Source: an uncultured Dietzia sp.
Lineage (GTDB): Bacteria; Actinomycetota; Actinomycetes; Mycobacteriales; Mycobacteriaceae
Assembly: GCA_946570335.1 (NCBI GenBank)
Contig: CAMNYG010000126.1
Location: forward strand, 1-5,193
DNA length: 5,193 nucleotides
Direction of reading: 5' to 3'
Below are positions 1 through 5,193 of the stretch, piece after piece (the stretch's first letter is position 1; the number at the start of each line of letters is the position of its first letter). The translations under genes were made by a program, and so were the position numbers. The notes beneath the pieces are model-generated. The model worked only from the letters and a program-made list of their open reading frames with translations, made no database searches and had not been told where the DNA came from.

Positions 1-264
1 ATGATCACCGCCTGGTCCAAGGGCGCACCGATTGAACGGTCCGTCTCCGTCGCGGGCGACGATGACGAAGCCACTCGCCGCCGCAGCAAGCCACCGCTGG
101 GGCGCGGCAAGTTCATGCTCAAACCGTCCAAGGACGGCAGCGCCGGTATCCCCATTCAGGTCGAGCTGACCGCAACCGAGCGGGACACACGCATTCACGA
201 CACCAACGTCCGATTCCGCGACCTCCTCGAAGGCACCACCGGCCAGAAGGAGATGTCGGCGTGA
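1..264 (+). CDS. C-terminal end of a probable conjugative transfer ATPase (5' end likely outside window)
   Basis: The reading frame is open from the first base to a TGA at 262-264 and gives 87 residues. The window happens to begin with an ATG, but no ribosome binding site can be seen before it, so a start there cannot be proven and I favour an internal Met of a longer protein. The visible part has an acidic-to-basic stretch (about residues 19-30), then GRGKFMLKPS and GIPIQVELTATE, and ends near IHDTNVRFRDLL. From memory this resembles the C-terminal tail of VirB4/TraC-like or FtsK-like transfer ATPases of actinobacterial elements, where a GRG-plus-beta-strand segment precedes a short Thr/Glu-rich end. 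That resemblance is an inference; no Walker motif is present in the visible part. The stop overlaps the GTG of the next gene by 4 bases, so it belongs to the same operon. The alternative is a complete small protein of unknown function. Confidence 0.55.
   Translation: MITAWSKGAPIERSVSVAGDDDEATRRRSKPPLGRGKFMLKPSKDGSAGIPIQVELTATERDTRIHDTNVRFRDLLEGTTGQKEMSA
245..252 (+). promoter_or_regulatory. Ribosome binding site for the GTG start at 261
   Basis: AGAAGGAG lies 8 bases before the GTG at 261-263, which overlaps the upstream stop as GTGA. This spacing supports GTG 261 as the true start of the OrfA-like gene. The site lies inside the upstream coding sequence, which suggests translational coupling. 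Confidence 0.7.
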
Positions 265-503
265 GCACTCCTTCCTACTCGTCCGAGTTCCGACAGATGG
301 TTGTTGAGCGACTCGCAGAGCTGGAGCCGCAGTTCCCCTCCATCTCCGCAGCGGCTGAATCCGTCGCTCGCGAGCACGGCATTAGCCGCGACTCAGTCCG
401 GCGATGGTCGGTGGAAGCCGGAGTGTGGGAGGCCCACAACTCCGCAACGCTGCGCTCACTGAAGGCCGAGATCGCAGCACTGCGATCCCGGCTGGGGGAG
501 TGA
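261..503 (+). CDS. Small helix-turn-helix protein resembling IS3-family transposase OrfA
   Basis: This is an 80-residue protein with a GTG start. The N-terminal YSSEFRQMVVERLAE segment followed by SISAAAESVAREHGISRDSVRRW (residues 27-49) matches the pattern of the HTH_Tnp_1/OrfA family: an Arg-rich first helix, then Ala-x3-Ala-x4-Gly-Ile-Ser-x3-Val/Leu-Arg-x-Trp. The C-terminal helix has L64, L67, I71, L74 and L78 in perfect 3-4-3-4 spacing, so it is probably a short coiled coil like the leucine zipper of IS3 OrfA, implying a dimer. Unlike in an insertion sequence, no OrfB (DDE integrase) frame follows and no terminal inverted repeats were seen; the next gene starts 3 bases after the stop. 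It overlaps the previous gene by 4 bases. It may be a domesticated DNA-binding protein that regulates transfer or binds element DNA; that role is inferred. The length is slightly short for OrfA (usually about 90-100 residues). Confidence 0.75.
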   Translation: MSTPSYSSEFRQMVVERLAELEPQFPSISAAAESVAREHGISRDSVRRWSVEAGVWEAHNSATLRSLKAEIAALRSRLGE

Positions 504-506
504 GCG

Positions 507-2162
507 ATGCGACCAATCAAACTGATCGTGGGACTGGTCATCGGCATCATTTTGCTGACCTTGGTGATGGTCGTGGTCCTGGACCCCAGAGATGACGATG
601 CTTGTCGTCCTGGTGGCGGCCTGTCTGGTGGTGGCGGTGTTCCTGCGGGCGAGCTGAGTCTTCCGATCGCCGAAGGCGAGTACGTGGTGTCGTCGACCTA
701 CAAGAGCGCCGACCGGCCCGGACACCGGGGAATCGACCTGGCAGCACCTGATGGCACCTCCATGTATGCGATGGCCGGGGGAGTGGTTGTCGAGGCGGGG
801 CCGGCGTCAGGGTTCGGGAACTGGATCGTCATTGATCACACGATCGACGGGCAGGCCTACTCAACGGTGTACGGCCACATGTGGGACGACGGTGTCGCGG
901 TGTCCACAGGTGACACCGTGACCGCAGGCCAGTACATCGGCAAGGTCGGCAGCGCCGGCCAGTCCACCGGCCCACACCTGCACTTCGAGCTGTGGGAAGG
1001 CGGGCGGCTGACCGGAGGCACCGAGGCCAACCCGCAACCGTGGCTAGACCGAGCGGTCAACCCCGGATCAGGCTCAGCGGACCCTGACGCCAAGACCGAG
1101 GACACCAAGACGGAGGAGCCAGAAAAGGACGACGACACCGGTACGGATACTCCCCGGCGTCAGGCCCCGCGGTCCGGTGGAGAGATGCCGGACTCGGACA
1201 AGATCCAGTCCAAAGAAAATCTCCAGGTCGACTCGATCCGAGTCGCCCGCGCCGTTGCGCAGCGCTTCCCGGATGTGCAGACCATCGGCGGTTGGCGTCC
1301 GGTCGACGCCTATCCCGACCACCCTTCGGGTCGGGCGGTGGACATCATGATCCCGAACTACGACACAAACGAGGGTCGTGAGCTGGGCAATCGCATAAAG
1401 AACTACCTGTTTGCCCACCGTGAGTTCTTCAACATCGAGTACATGATCTGGCGACAGATGTATATCCCGGCGGCGGGGACGCCCAATCAAATGGAGGATC
1501 GGGGCGACCCGACCCAGAACCACTACGACCACGTCCACGTGACCACGGTCGGGGGAGGGATGGCCTCTGCGGGCCAGACCTACGGGGCTGCACCGACGGA
1601 CGGTGCCGACAACACCTCTGAGACCACCGGCGCTCCCGGCGACAGTGATTGCGCCCCAGATTTCGGGCATCGCAGTCTGAACGACGGCGAGATTCCCGAA
1701 GAGCTGCGCAAATGGATCGCCTTGGGCGGGCAGGTGTGCCGCGAGGTTGACTCCCCGCTGCTGGCGGGGTTGCTCTATCACGAGTCAGCCGGGTTCCAAG
1801 CCACCGCGGTCTCCCCAGTGGGGGCGCAGGGGTACGGGCAGTTCATGCCCGACACGTGGGCCGCTAAGGGGGCCAAGGTCGACGAGAACGGCGAGATCTC
1901 CGGCCCGCCCGGATCGGGCTCGCCATCAGACCCTGCGGACGCGACGATGGCTGCCGCACGCTACCTGTGCGAGATCGCCGACGGACAGCGCGAAGGCATC
2001 GCCTCCGGGCAGCTGAGCGGCGATCCGCAGACCTTGATGCTCGCCGGTTACAACGCCGGTCCCGGGGCAGTTCAGCAGTACGGCGGTGTGCCTCCCTATG
2101 CCGAGACCCAAAAGTACGTGCAGATCGTGCCGGAAGAAGCCGCACGGTTCGCCAGTGCTTGA
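507..2162 (+). CDS. Membrane-anchored multidomain peptidoglycan hydrolase: M23 + M15-like (ARB-07466-like) + lytic transglycosylase; VirB1-like role
   Basis: This 551-residue protein probably cuts the cell wall for assembly of the transfer channel. A hydrophobic segment at residues 5-25 lacks a convincing cleavage site and is probably a signal anchor, leaving the rest outside the membrane. A Gly-rich linker (36-45) leads to an M23/LytM endopeptidase domain (about 55-185) with all expected residues: H73 and D77 (GHRGID), H124 (YGH), and H157/H159 (HLHF). An acidic linker (about 191-215) follows. The second domain (about 235-350) has HPSGRAVD (H272, D279) and DHVHV (H342, H344), the metal-ligand pattern of the M15-like fold and of the ARB-07466-like C-terminal domain. 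The last domain (about 385-551) is a soluble-lytic-transglycosylase type: catalytic E426 in YHESAGF, then GAQGYGQFMP (439-448) and AGYNAGPGAV (513-522). The ATG is 6 bases after a GGGGGAG site. C33, C382, C411 and C488 lie on the outer side and could form disulfides. The domain calls are strong; the conjugation role is inferred from the neighbours. Confidence 0.92.
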   Translation: MRPIKLIVGLVIGIILLTLVMVVVLDPRDDDACRPGGGLSGGGGVPAGELSLPIAEGEYVVSSTYKSADRPGHRGIDLAAPDGTSMYAMAGGVVVEAGPASGFGNWIVIDHTIDGQAYSTVYGHMWDDGVAVSTGDTVTAGQYIGKVGSAGQSTGPHLHFELWEGGRLTGGTEANPQPWLDRAVNPGSGSADPDAKTEDTKTEEPEKDDDTGTDTPRRQAPRSGGEMPDSDKIQSKENLQVDSIRVARAVAQRFPDVQTIGGWRPVDAYPDHPSGRAVDIMIPNYDTNEGRELGNRIKNYLFAHREFFNIEYMIWRQMYIPAAGTPNQMEDRGDPTQNHYDHVHVTTVGGGMASAGQTYGAAPTDGADNTSETTGAPGDSDCAPDFGHRSLNDGEIPEELRKWIALGGQVCREVDSPLLAGLLYHESAGFQATAVSPVGAQGYGQFMPDTWAAKGAKVDENGEISGPPGSGSPSDPADATMAAARYLCEIADGQREGIASGQLSGDPQTLMLAGYNAGPGAVQQYGGVPPYAETQKYVQIVPEEAARFASA

Positions 2163-2165
2163 GAC

Positions 2166-2172
2166 GAGGGAG
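2166..2172 (+). promoter_or_regulatory. Ribosome binding site that sets the start at 2179
   Basis: GAGGGAG lies 6 bases before the ATG at 2179. The same frame is open upstream to an ATG at 2086, but that start would sit inside the hydrolase gene, would add a Cys/Pro/Arg-rich leader without family character, and would bury the membrane segment. The 2179 start puts the membrane segment directly at the N-terminus. Confidence 0.75.
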
Positions 2173-2178
2173 TACCTG

Positions 2179-2718
2179 ATGAATCGAAAAGCCGTAGTGG
2201 TGATCGTGGCCGTTGTGGCCGTTCTTATCGGAGCGGTGGCGCTCGCGCTGACTGTGGGTCGGGAGGAGTCCGGCACGGATGACCACGCGCATATCGAGCC
2301 GATCACCACTGCCGACGAGGTGGCTATTGCGGTGATGGCGGGGTTGCTCACGTGGACCCCGGCAACTCAGCAGTCGCCGTGGGATGCCATGCACGCAATC
2401 TCCGACCAGCTCACCGGTCAGTTGGCGCAAGCCGCACAGACTCGACCCGATCCTGACCCCACACCGAAGCAGTGGCCGGCCTGGGCTCGCTCGGGCGATC
2501 GCGTCATTGGCGCGACCGATCTGGTCAGCGGACAGGACCCGGTAGCCGACGATGCGGTCACCGCCGAGCGCCTAGTGACCGTTCGACAAAAAGTGCTGCA
2601 TCCCGACGGTTTCACCACACCGCTCGAGGAAATCACGATCGCCGTTCAGCTCGAGCGGGTCGGCCAGGACTGGAAGGTCGCCAACTTCCGCTACCGATCC
2701 ATCGGACCGGGCCAGTGA
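2179..2718 (+). CDS. Single-pass membrane protein, possible VirB8/TcpC-like (NTF2-fold) transfer-channel component
   Basis: This is a 179-residue protein. A positive start (MNRK) precedes a very hydrophobic segment of Val, Ala, Ile and Leu at residues 5-26, giving an N-in, C-out single-pass anchor. The rest is a small soluble domain: a helical part (about 44-87, with ADEVAIAVMAGLLTW), a Pro/Asp-rich loop (about 88-100), and a strand-rich end (about 128-175) that closes with ITIAVQLERVGQDWKVANFRY. A transmembrane helix followed by a helical stretch and a terminal Trp-Lys-Val-x-x-Phe strand is typical of NTF2-fold domains in VirB8, TcpC and Mce-associated proteins. This is a shape-based inference, since no signature residues define the family. 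The gene starts 16 bases after the wall-hydrolase stop and ends 31 bases before the coupling-protein gene. VirB1-like and VirB8-like proteins act together on the outer side of the membrane in known type IV systems, which fits. It could instead be an unrelated lineage-specific anchored protein. Confidence 0.6.
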   Translation: MNRKAVVVIVAVVAVLIGAVALALTVGREESGTDDHAHIEPITTADEVAIAVMAGLLTWTPATQQSPWDAMHAISDQLTGQLAQAAQTRPDPDPTPKQWPAWARSGDRVIGATDLVSGQDPVADDAVTAERLVTVRQKVLHPDGFTTPLEEITIAVQLERVGQDWKVANFRYRSIGPGQ

Positions 2719-2734
2719 CACCAGAACACCAATC

Positions 2735-2741
2735 GAGGAGG
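2735..2741 (+). promoter_or_regulatory. Strong ribosome binding site before the coupling-protein gene
   Basis: GAGGAGG lies 8 bases before the ATG at 2750, in the longest gap of the operon (2719-2749, 31 bases). This gap holds no obvious hairpin or promoter, so the gene is probably read from the shared transcript with its own strong initiation site. Confidence 0.75.
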
Positions 2742-2749
2742 CAGTAGAT

Positions 2750-4474
2750 ATGGCTGGCAAAGACATTGCGCGGCAGTCCCAGACTCGAGAACCGGGACCG
2801 GCCATCGCCCTATGCACGTTGGGCATGGCTGCCCTGTTCGTGGTCGGGGTGTGGGCCAGTATCTCCCTCGGGGAGAAGATCACCGACACCGGGCAGCAGG
2901 TCCCCGGTAACCCCGTAGTGGCGGTGATTGACCTGGTCCAAGGTCAGGTCCAGTGGACGACGGGAGCCACCACCGTCGCGGTGGCCCTGGTGGTAATCCT
3001 CGCCGTGGTTATTGCTCTGGTGGCAGCCATGATCGGCCGGCGGCAGGCGGGTAGGACCCGCGTGGACGGCATCACCAAGCACCTGGCGGGGCGGTCCGAC
3101 ATTCGCTCGTTGTCACCCAAGACGGTTGATCGCGCGAACCGTGATCGCGGCGAGCAGATCGACGTCCCGGGCATCTTCATCGGCGAAGAGGTCTCCACCG
3201 GTCAACAGCTGTGGGGCGGATGGGAGGACCTGCATCTGGACCTGTGGGGCCCTCGTCAGGGCAAGACCTCCAGCCGCATCATCCCGATGATCCGGCGGGC
3301 TCCTGGCATCTGCATCTCCACCTCGTGCAAGAAGGACGTGATCGAGGCGACGATCGCGTTTCGCGAGCAAGTGGGCCGTGTCTGGGTGTTGGACCCACAA
3401 GACAAGGCCACCGGCCTGGACAACTCCCGCTGGTACTTCGACCCCCTGGACTTCGTGCGACGAGACGAGTGGTGGGACGGCAACGCCGAAGAGCTCGCCG
3501 AGATCTTTAACGCGGCCACGGCCCGCGGCGAGGCCGGAAGCGACCCCAACGCCTACTTCTACAGCCAGGCCGTTGACCTACTCGCGTCCCTGTTCCTGGC
3601 CGCTGCACTCAAGCACCGGCCCATCACTGATGTCTACGGCTGGGTGTCCAACTTGGAGGACTCCACCCCGGTGCAGATCCTGTCCGGTAGCCAGTGGGCA
3701 CCGCAGGCCGCTGATCTGGCGAGCAAGTACTCGGCTGAGCCGCGCACCCGCTCCAATGTGTTCTCCGCGGCCAAGAACATGATCTCCTGCCTCGGTCGAC
3801 GGCAGATCGTGCGGTGGCTGACCCCGCAGGCCGGTGCCGAGCGGTTTGACCCGGTGAAATTCGCGAACTCCGAGGCAGACACCCTGTATCTGGTCTCCGA
3901 CGAAGAGAACCCGATCGGCCGACCTGTCACCTCGATCATGACCGTGTCGGTGTTCAAGGCGCTGGTGGATCGGGCCGACCAGTGCCCCGGTTCCCGGCTC
4001 CCGGTTCCGGTCACTGCTGCCCTGGACGAGATCGCCAACATCGTGCGCTGGCCCCGGCTGCCCGACTACTACTCCACGTTCGGCTCTCGCGGCATCATCT
4101 GTGACACCGTGCTCCAGTCCTACGCCCAAGGCGTGGAGCTGTGGGGCGAGCACGGCATGAAGAAGCTGTGGTCCTCGGCGGCGATCGTCGTGATCGGCCC
4201 CGGCCACAAGGACTATCGGTTCCTGGATGAGCTGGCCAACCTCATCGGTACCCACACTGAACAGCAGCGGTCGGTGTCCTCCGGTGGTGGTGACCGGGGC
4301 AGGTCGATCTCCACCCAGACCGTCGAGAAGCAGACGATCACCGCCGCAGAGCTGGCGGCGATGCCGTTCGGCCGCATGATCGTCCTGGCCACAGGGCGGC
4401 GTCCGATTCTGGCGCGGATGGTCCGGTGGGATCACCAGGATCTGCCGGCCCTGGAAGAAAGGACTTCAGCATGA
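2750..4474 (+). CDS. Type IV secretion coupling protein, VirD4/TraG/TraD family ATPase
   Basis: This 574-residue protein would bring the relaxase-DNA complex to the transfer channel and power DNA export at the inner membrane. Two membrane segments are seen at about residues 18-40 and 73-95, with a short outside loop between them, as in VirD4. A cytoplasmic ATPase domain follows. The Walker A loop is WGPRQGKTSS (166-175) with K172 and T173; position 166 is Trp where a small residue is usual. The all-alpha-like region spans about 236-350 and includes SDPNAYFYSQAVDLLASLFL. Walker B is VTAALDEIANI (421-431) with D426/E427. Downstream come RWPRLPDYYSTFGSRGI, then QSYAQ (456-460), HKDYRFLDELANLIG, a Ser/Gly-rich stretch (508-520), and a final TAAELAAMPFGRMIVLATGR segment. 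These match the TraG/TraD C-terminal (TraM-recognition) region in order. The length fits a compact Gram-positive VirD4 protein. The stop overlaps the next gene as ATGA. Confidence 0.93.
   Translation: MAGKDIARQSQTREPGPAIALCTLGMAALFVVGVWASISLGEKITDTGQQVPGNPVVAVIDLVQGQVQWTTGATTVAVALVVILAVVIALVAAMIGRRQAGRTRVDGITKHLAGRSDIRSLSPKTVDRANRDRGEQIDVPGIFIGEEVSTGQQLWGGWEDLHLDLWGPRQGKTSSRIIPMIRRAPGICISTSCKKDVIEATIAFREQVGRVWVLDPQDKATGLDNSRWYFDPLDFVRRDEWWDGNAEELAEIFNAATARGEAGSDPNAYFYSQAVDLLASLFLAAALKHRPITDVYGWVSNLEDSTPVQILSGSQWAPQAADLASKYSAEPRTRSNVFSAAKNMISCLGRRQIVRWLTPQAGAERFDPVKFANSEADTLYLVSDEENPIGRPVTSIMTVSVFKALVDRADQCPGSRLPVPVTAALDEIANIVRWPRLPDYYSTFGSRGIICDTVLQSYAQGVELWGEHGMKKLWSSAAIVVIGPGHKDYRFLDELANLIGTHTEQQRSVSSGGGDRGRSISTQTVEKQTITAAELAAMPFGRMIVLATGRRPILARMVRWDHQDLPALEERTSA
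4457..4463 (+). promoter_or_regulatory. Ribosome binding site that sets the start at 4471
   Basis: GAAAGGA lies 7 bases before the ATG at 4471, inside the end of the coupling-protein gene. The frame is also open from a GTG at 4426, but those extra 15 residues have no such site and would overlap the coupling protein by 49 bases. The 4-base ATGA overlap from 4471 matches the style of the other junctions. Confidence 0.75.
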
Positions 4475-4983
4475 GCAAGCTCTTCGGGCAGTCGATCTCC
4501 CAGGGGTTCGCCAAAGCCCTTGACCAGGTCGCGGCCCCGGCCATCAAGAAGGCCGTCGAGAAAATCCTCGCCAGGCAGGGCACGATCGAGCAGATCGCGG
4601 CCACGGCTGAGCGGGCTGTCGAACAGTTTTCCCACGACGAGCTCGGGATTCCGCGAGAACTCCGGTACGTCGACGAGTTCGCGTTCTTTGACGACTACCT
4701 GCGCCTTGCCTACGAGACAGGAGGGATGAGCCAGGGCCGCGGTTGGTGCTCGCACTGGTGGCAGCACCGCTCAGCCCGATTCAGAGTCCGGTCGATGTGG
4801 CAAGCGTACGAAGCGCTGGCGGTGAAAGATCCCGCCAAGTGCGACGAAGTGTTCTTGCGCACCATCGGCGATCACCACATGGATCGGCTCACGGGAGAGC
4901 GATCCCCGATGTATGCCTGTCAGACCGTCCACCAGCCCAGTAAGCCGCTCGAGTCGGCTCCGATCGAGGAGGATGCCGCGTGA
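4471..4983 (+). CDS. DUF4913 family protein, probable accessory factor of the transfer system
   Basis: This is a 170-residue soluble protein without a membrane segment or signal peptide. The N-terminal part (1-56) reads as amphipathic helices rich in Ala, Lys, Glu and Gln and could form a contact or coiled region. The C-terminal part carries the hallmarks I associate with DUF4913: YVDEFAFFDDYLRLAY (66-81), GWCSHWWQH (91-99), a Trp in SMWQAYEAL (108-116), a DHHMDRL segment (134-140) and a closing C150. The Trp/His/Cys residues (W92, C93, W96, W97, H99, W110, H135, H136, C150) could build a metal site or a tightly packed core; this is speculation. The biochemical role of the family is, to my knowledge, not established, but such genes recur beside coupling-protein genes on actinobacterial plasmids and integrative elements. 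The direct 4-base ATGA overlap with the coupling-protein gene suggests matched production and perhaps physical partnership, for example as an adaptor to DNA or relaxase. The tail after residue 151 is acidic and probably flexible. Confidence 0.82.
   Translation: MSKLFGQSISQGFAKALDQVAAPAIKKAVEKILARQGTIEQIAATAERAVEQFSHDELGIPRELRYVDEFAFFDDYLRLAYETGGMSQGRGWCSHWWQHRSARFRVRSMWQAYEALAVKDPAKCDEVFLRTIGDHHMDRLTGERSPMYACQTVHQPSKPLESAPIEEDAA
4966..4972 (+). promoter_or_regulatory. Ribosome binding site for the GTG start at 4980
   Basis: GAGGAGG lies 7 bases before the GTG at 4980, which overlaps the DUF4913 stop as GTGA. The good site and the repeated overlap style are the main support that the next frame is a real gene. 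Confidence 0.75.
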
Positions 4984-5193
4984 CTGCTCACCCCAGTGAT
5001 CAGGCGGTGGCGCAGCTGATCCGCAATGCGCGGGTCGGCGCTGCCGCATCCGGGTTTCCCACCCGGACCCGCACCGTCGGCGAGGCCAGCGCCCGCCAAT
5101 GCTCTGTTGGGCGGTTGGTGATGGAGGCCGCCCGTGCCGACGCCGGGGTCTCCGATGAGGTCTCCGCTGCGCGCCGTGAAGTCATCGCCGCCG
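4980..5193 (+). CDS. 5' end of an unrecognised gene running off the window
   Basis: From GTG 4980 the frame stays open to the window edge, giving 71 residues and no stop. The beginning reads MTAHPSDQAVAQLIRNARVG, followed by an Ala/Arg/Ser-rich soluble region (for example VGEASARQCSVGRLVMEAAR and SAARREVIAA). There is no membrane segment or signal peptide in the visible part and it looks mainly helical with many Arg residues. I do not recognise the family. Its 4-base overlap with the DUF4913 gene and its strong ribosome binding site place it in the same operon, so a cytoplasmic role linked to transfer is possible. The opposite-strand frame at 5000-5185 is not a credible competitor. Confidence 0.65.
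   Translation, partial: MTAHPSDQAVAQLIRNARVGAAASGFPTRTRTVGEASARQCSVGRLVMEAARADAGVSDEVSAARREVIAA

Noticed and set aside
595..660. Lipobox at Cys33 of the hydrolase
   Set aside because: The residues before the Cys are Asp-Asp-Asp-Ala, not the Leu-Ala/Ser-Gly/Ala pattern, and the Cys is too far beyond the hydrophobic segment.
261..760. Complete IS3-type insertion sequence
   Set aside because: No OrfB frame, no DDE residues in any frame after the OrfA-like gene, no terminal inverted repeats or target duplication seen, and the next gene starts 3 bases downstream.
1074..1781. Opposite-strand open frame of 235 codons
   Set aside because: It is antisense to the hydrolase domains, has no family features, and is a product of GC-rich codon bias.
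2086..2178. Upstream extension of the membrane-protein gene to an ATG at 2086
   Set aside because: It would overlap the hydrolase gene by 77 bases and add a leader with no family character, while a proper ribosome binding site precedes 2179.
1864..2430. Opposite-strand open frame of 188 codons
   Set aside because: The product is Arg/Ser-rich low-complexity sequence spanning the end of one real gene and the start of another; it is not a plausible protein.
2719..2749. Terminator or promoter in the longest intergenic gap
   Set aside because: The 31 bases hold a ribosome binding site but no GC-rich stem followed by T residues and no recognisable -10/-35 pair.
3578..4435. Long opposite-strand open frame of 285 codons
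   Set aside because: It lies wholly antisense to the coupling-protein gene, has Pro/Arg/His/Gly-rich composition typical of GC-rich shadow frames and no recognisable domain; the + strand carries clear ATPase motifs.
1..5193. CRISPR array, tRNA, oriT-like repeat cluster or attachment site
   Set aside because: No spaced direct repeats, cloverleaf-like sequence or clustered inverted repeats were seen; nearly every base is explained by coding sequence.

Overview
The window looks like part of the transfer (conjugation) operon of a plasmid or integrative conjugative element from a high-GC actinomycete. The base composition is clearly GC-rich, codons mostly end in G or C, GTG starts are used, and strong GGAGG-type ribosome binding sites precede the genes. 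The protein families (a TraG/VirD4-like coupling protein, a DUF4913 protein, an M23/transglycosylase wall hydrolase) point to mycolic-acid actinomycetes or relatives such as Gordonia, Rhodococcus, Nocardia or Mycobacterium. The genus is an inference; no rRNA or other marker is present.

All seven genes are on the + strand and packed end to end. (1) 1-264 is a gene tail, probably the C-terminus of a larger transfer ATPase that starts upstream. (2) 261-503 encodes a small helix-turn-helix protein resembling IS3-family OrfA, with no OrfB partner. (3) 507-2162 encodes a membrane-anchored peptidoglycan hydrolase with three recognisable enzyme-like domains: an M23 endopeptidase, an M15-like/ARB-07466-like domain and a lytic transglycosylase. 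(4) 2179-2718 encodes a small single-pass membrane protein that resembles the VirB8/TcpC-type (NTF2-fold) scaffold. (5) 2750-4474 encodes the VirD4/TraG-family coupling ATPase. (6) 4471-4983 encodes a DUF4913 protein. (7) 4980 to the window end is the start of an unrecognised gene that runs off the edge.

Three junctions are 4-base stop/start overlaps (GTGA, ATGA, GTGA) and the other gaps are only 3, 16 and 31 bases. There is no room for an internal promoter outside coding sequence or for an intrinsic terminator, so the block is probably one transcript with coupled translation.

Together the genes fit the cell-envelope part of a Gram-positive type IV secretion system. The hydrolase would open the wall, the VirB8-like protein would form part of the membrane channel, and the coupling protein would feed DNA to the channel. 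The DUF4913 protein and the OrfA-like protein are candidate accessory or regulatory factors. No relaxase, oriT, integrase, tRNA, CRISPR array or complete insertion sequence is visible. The least ordinary items are the triple-domain wall hydrolase, the OrfB-less OrfA-like gene embedded in the operon, and the DUF4913 gene coupled to the coupling-protein gene.
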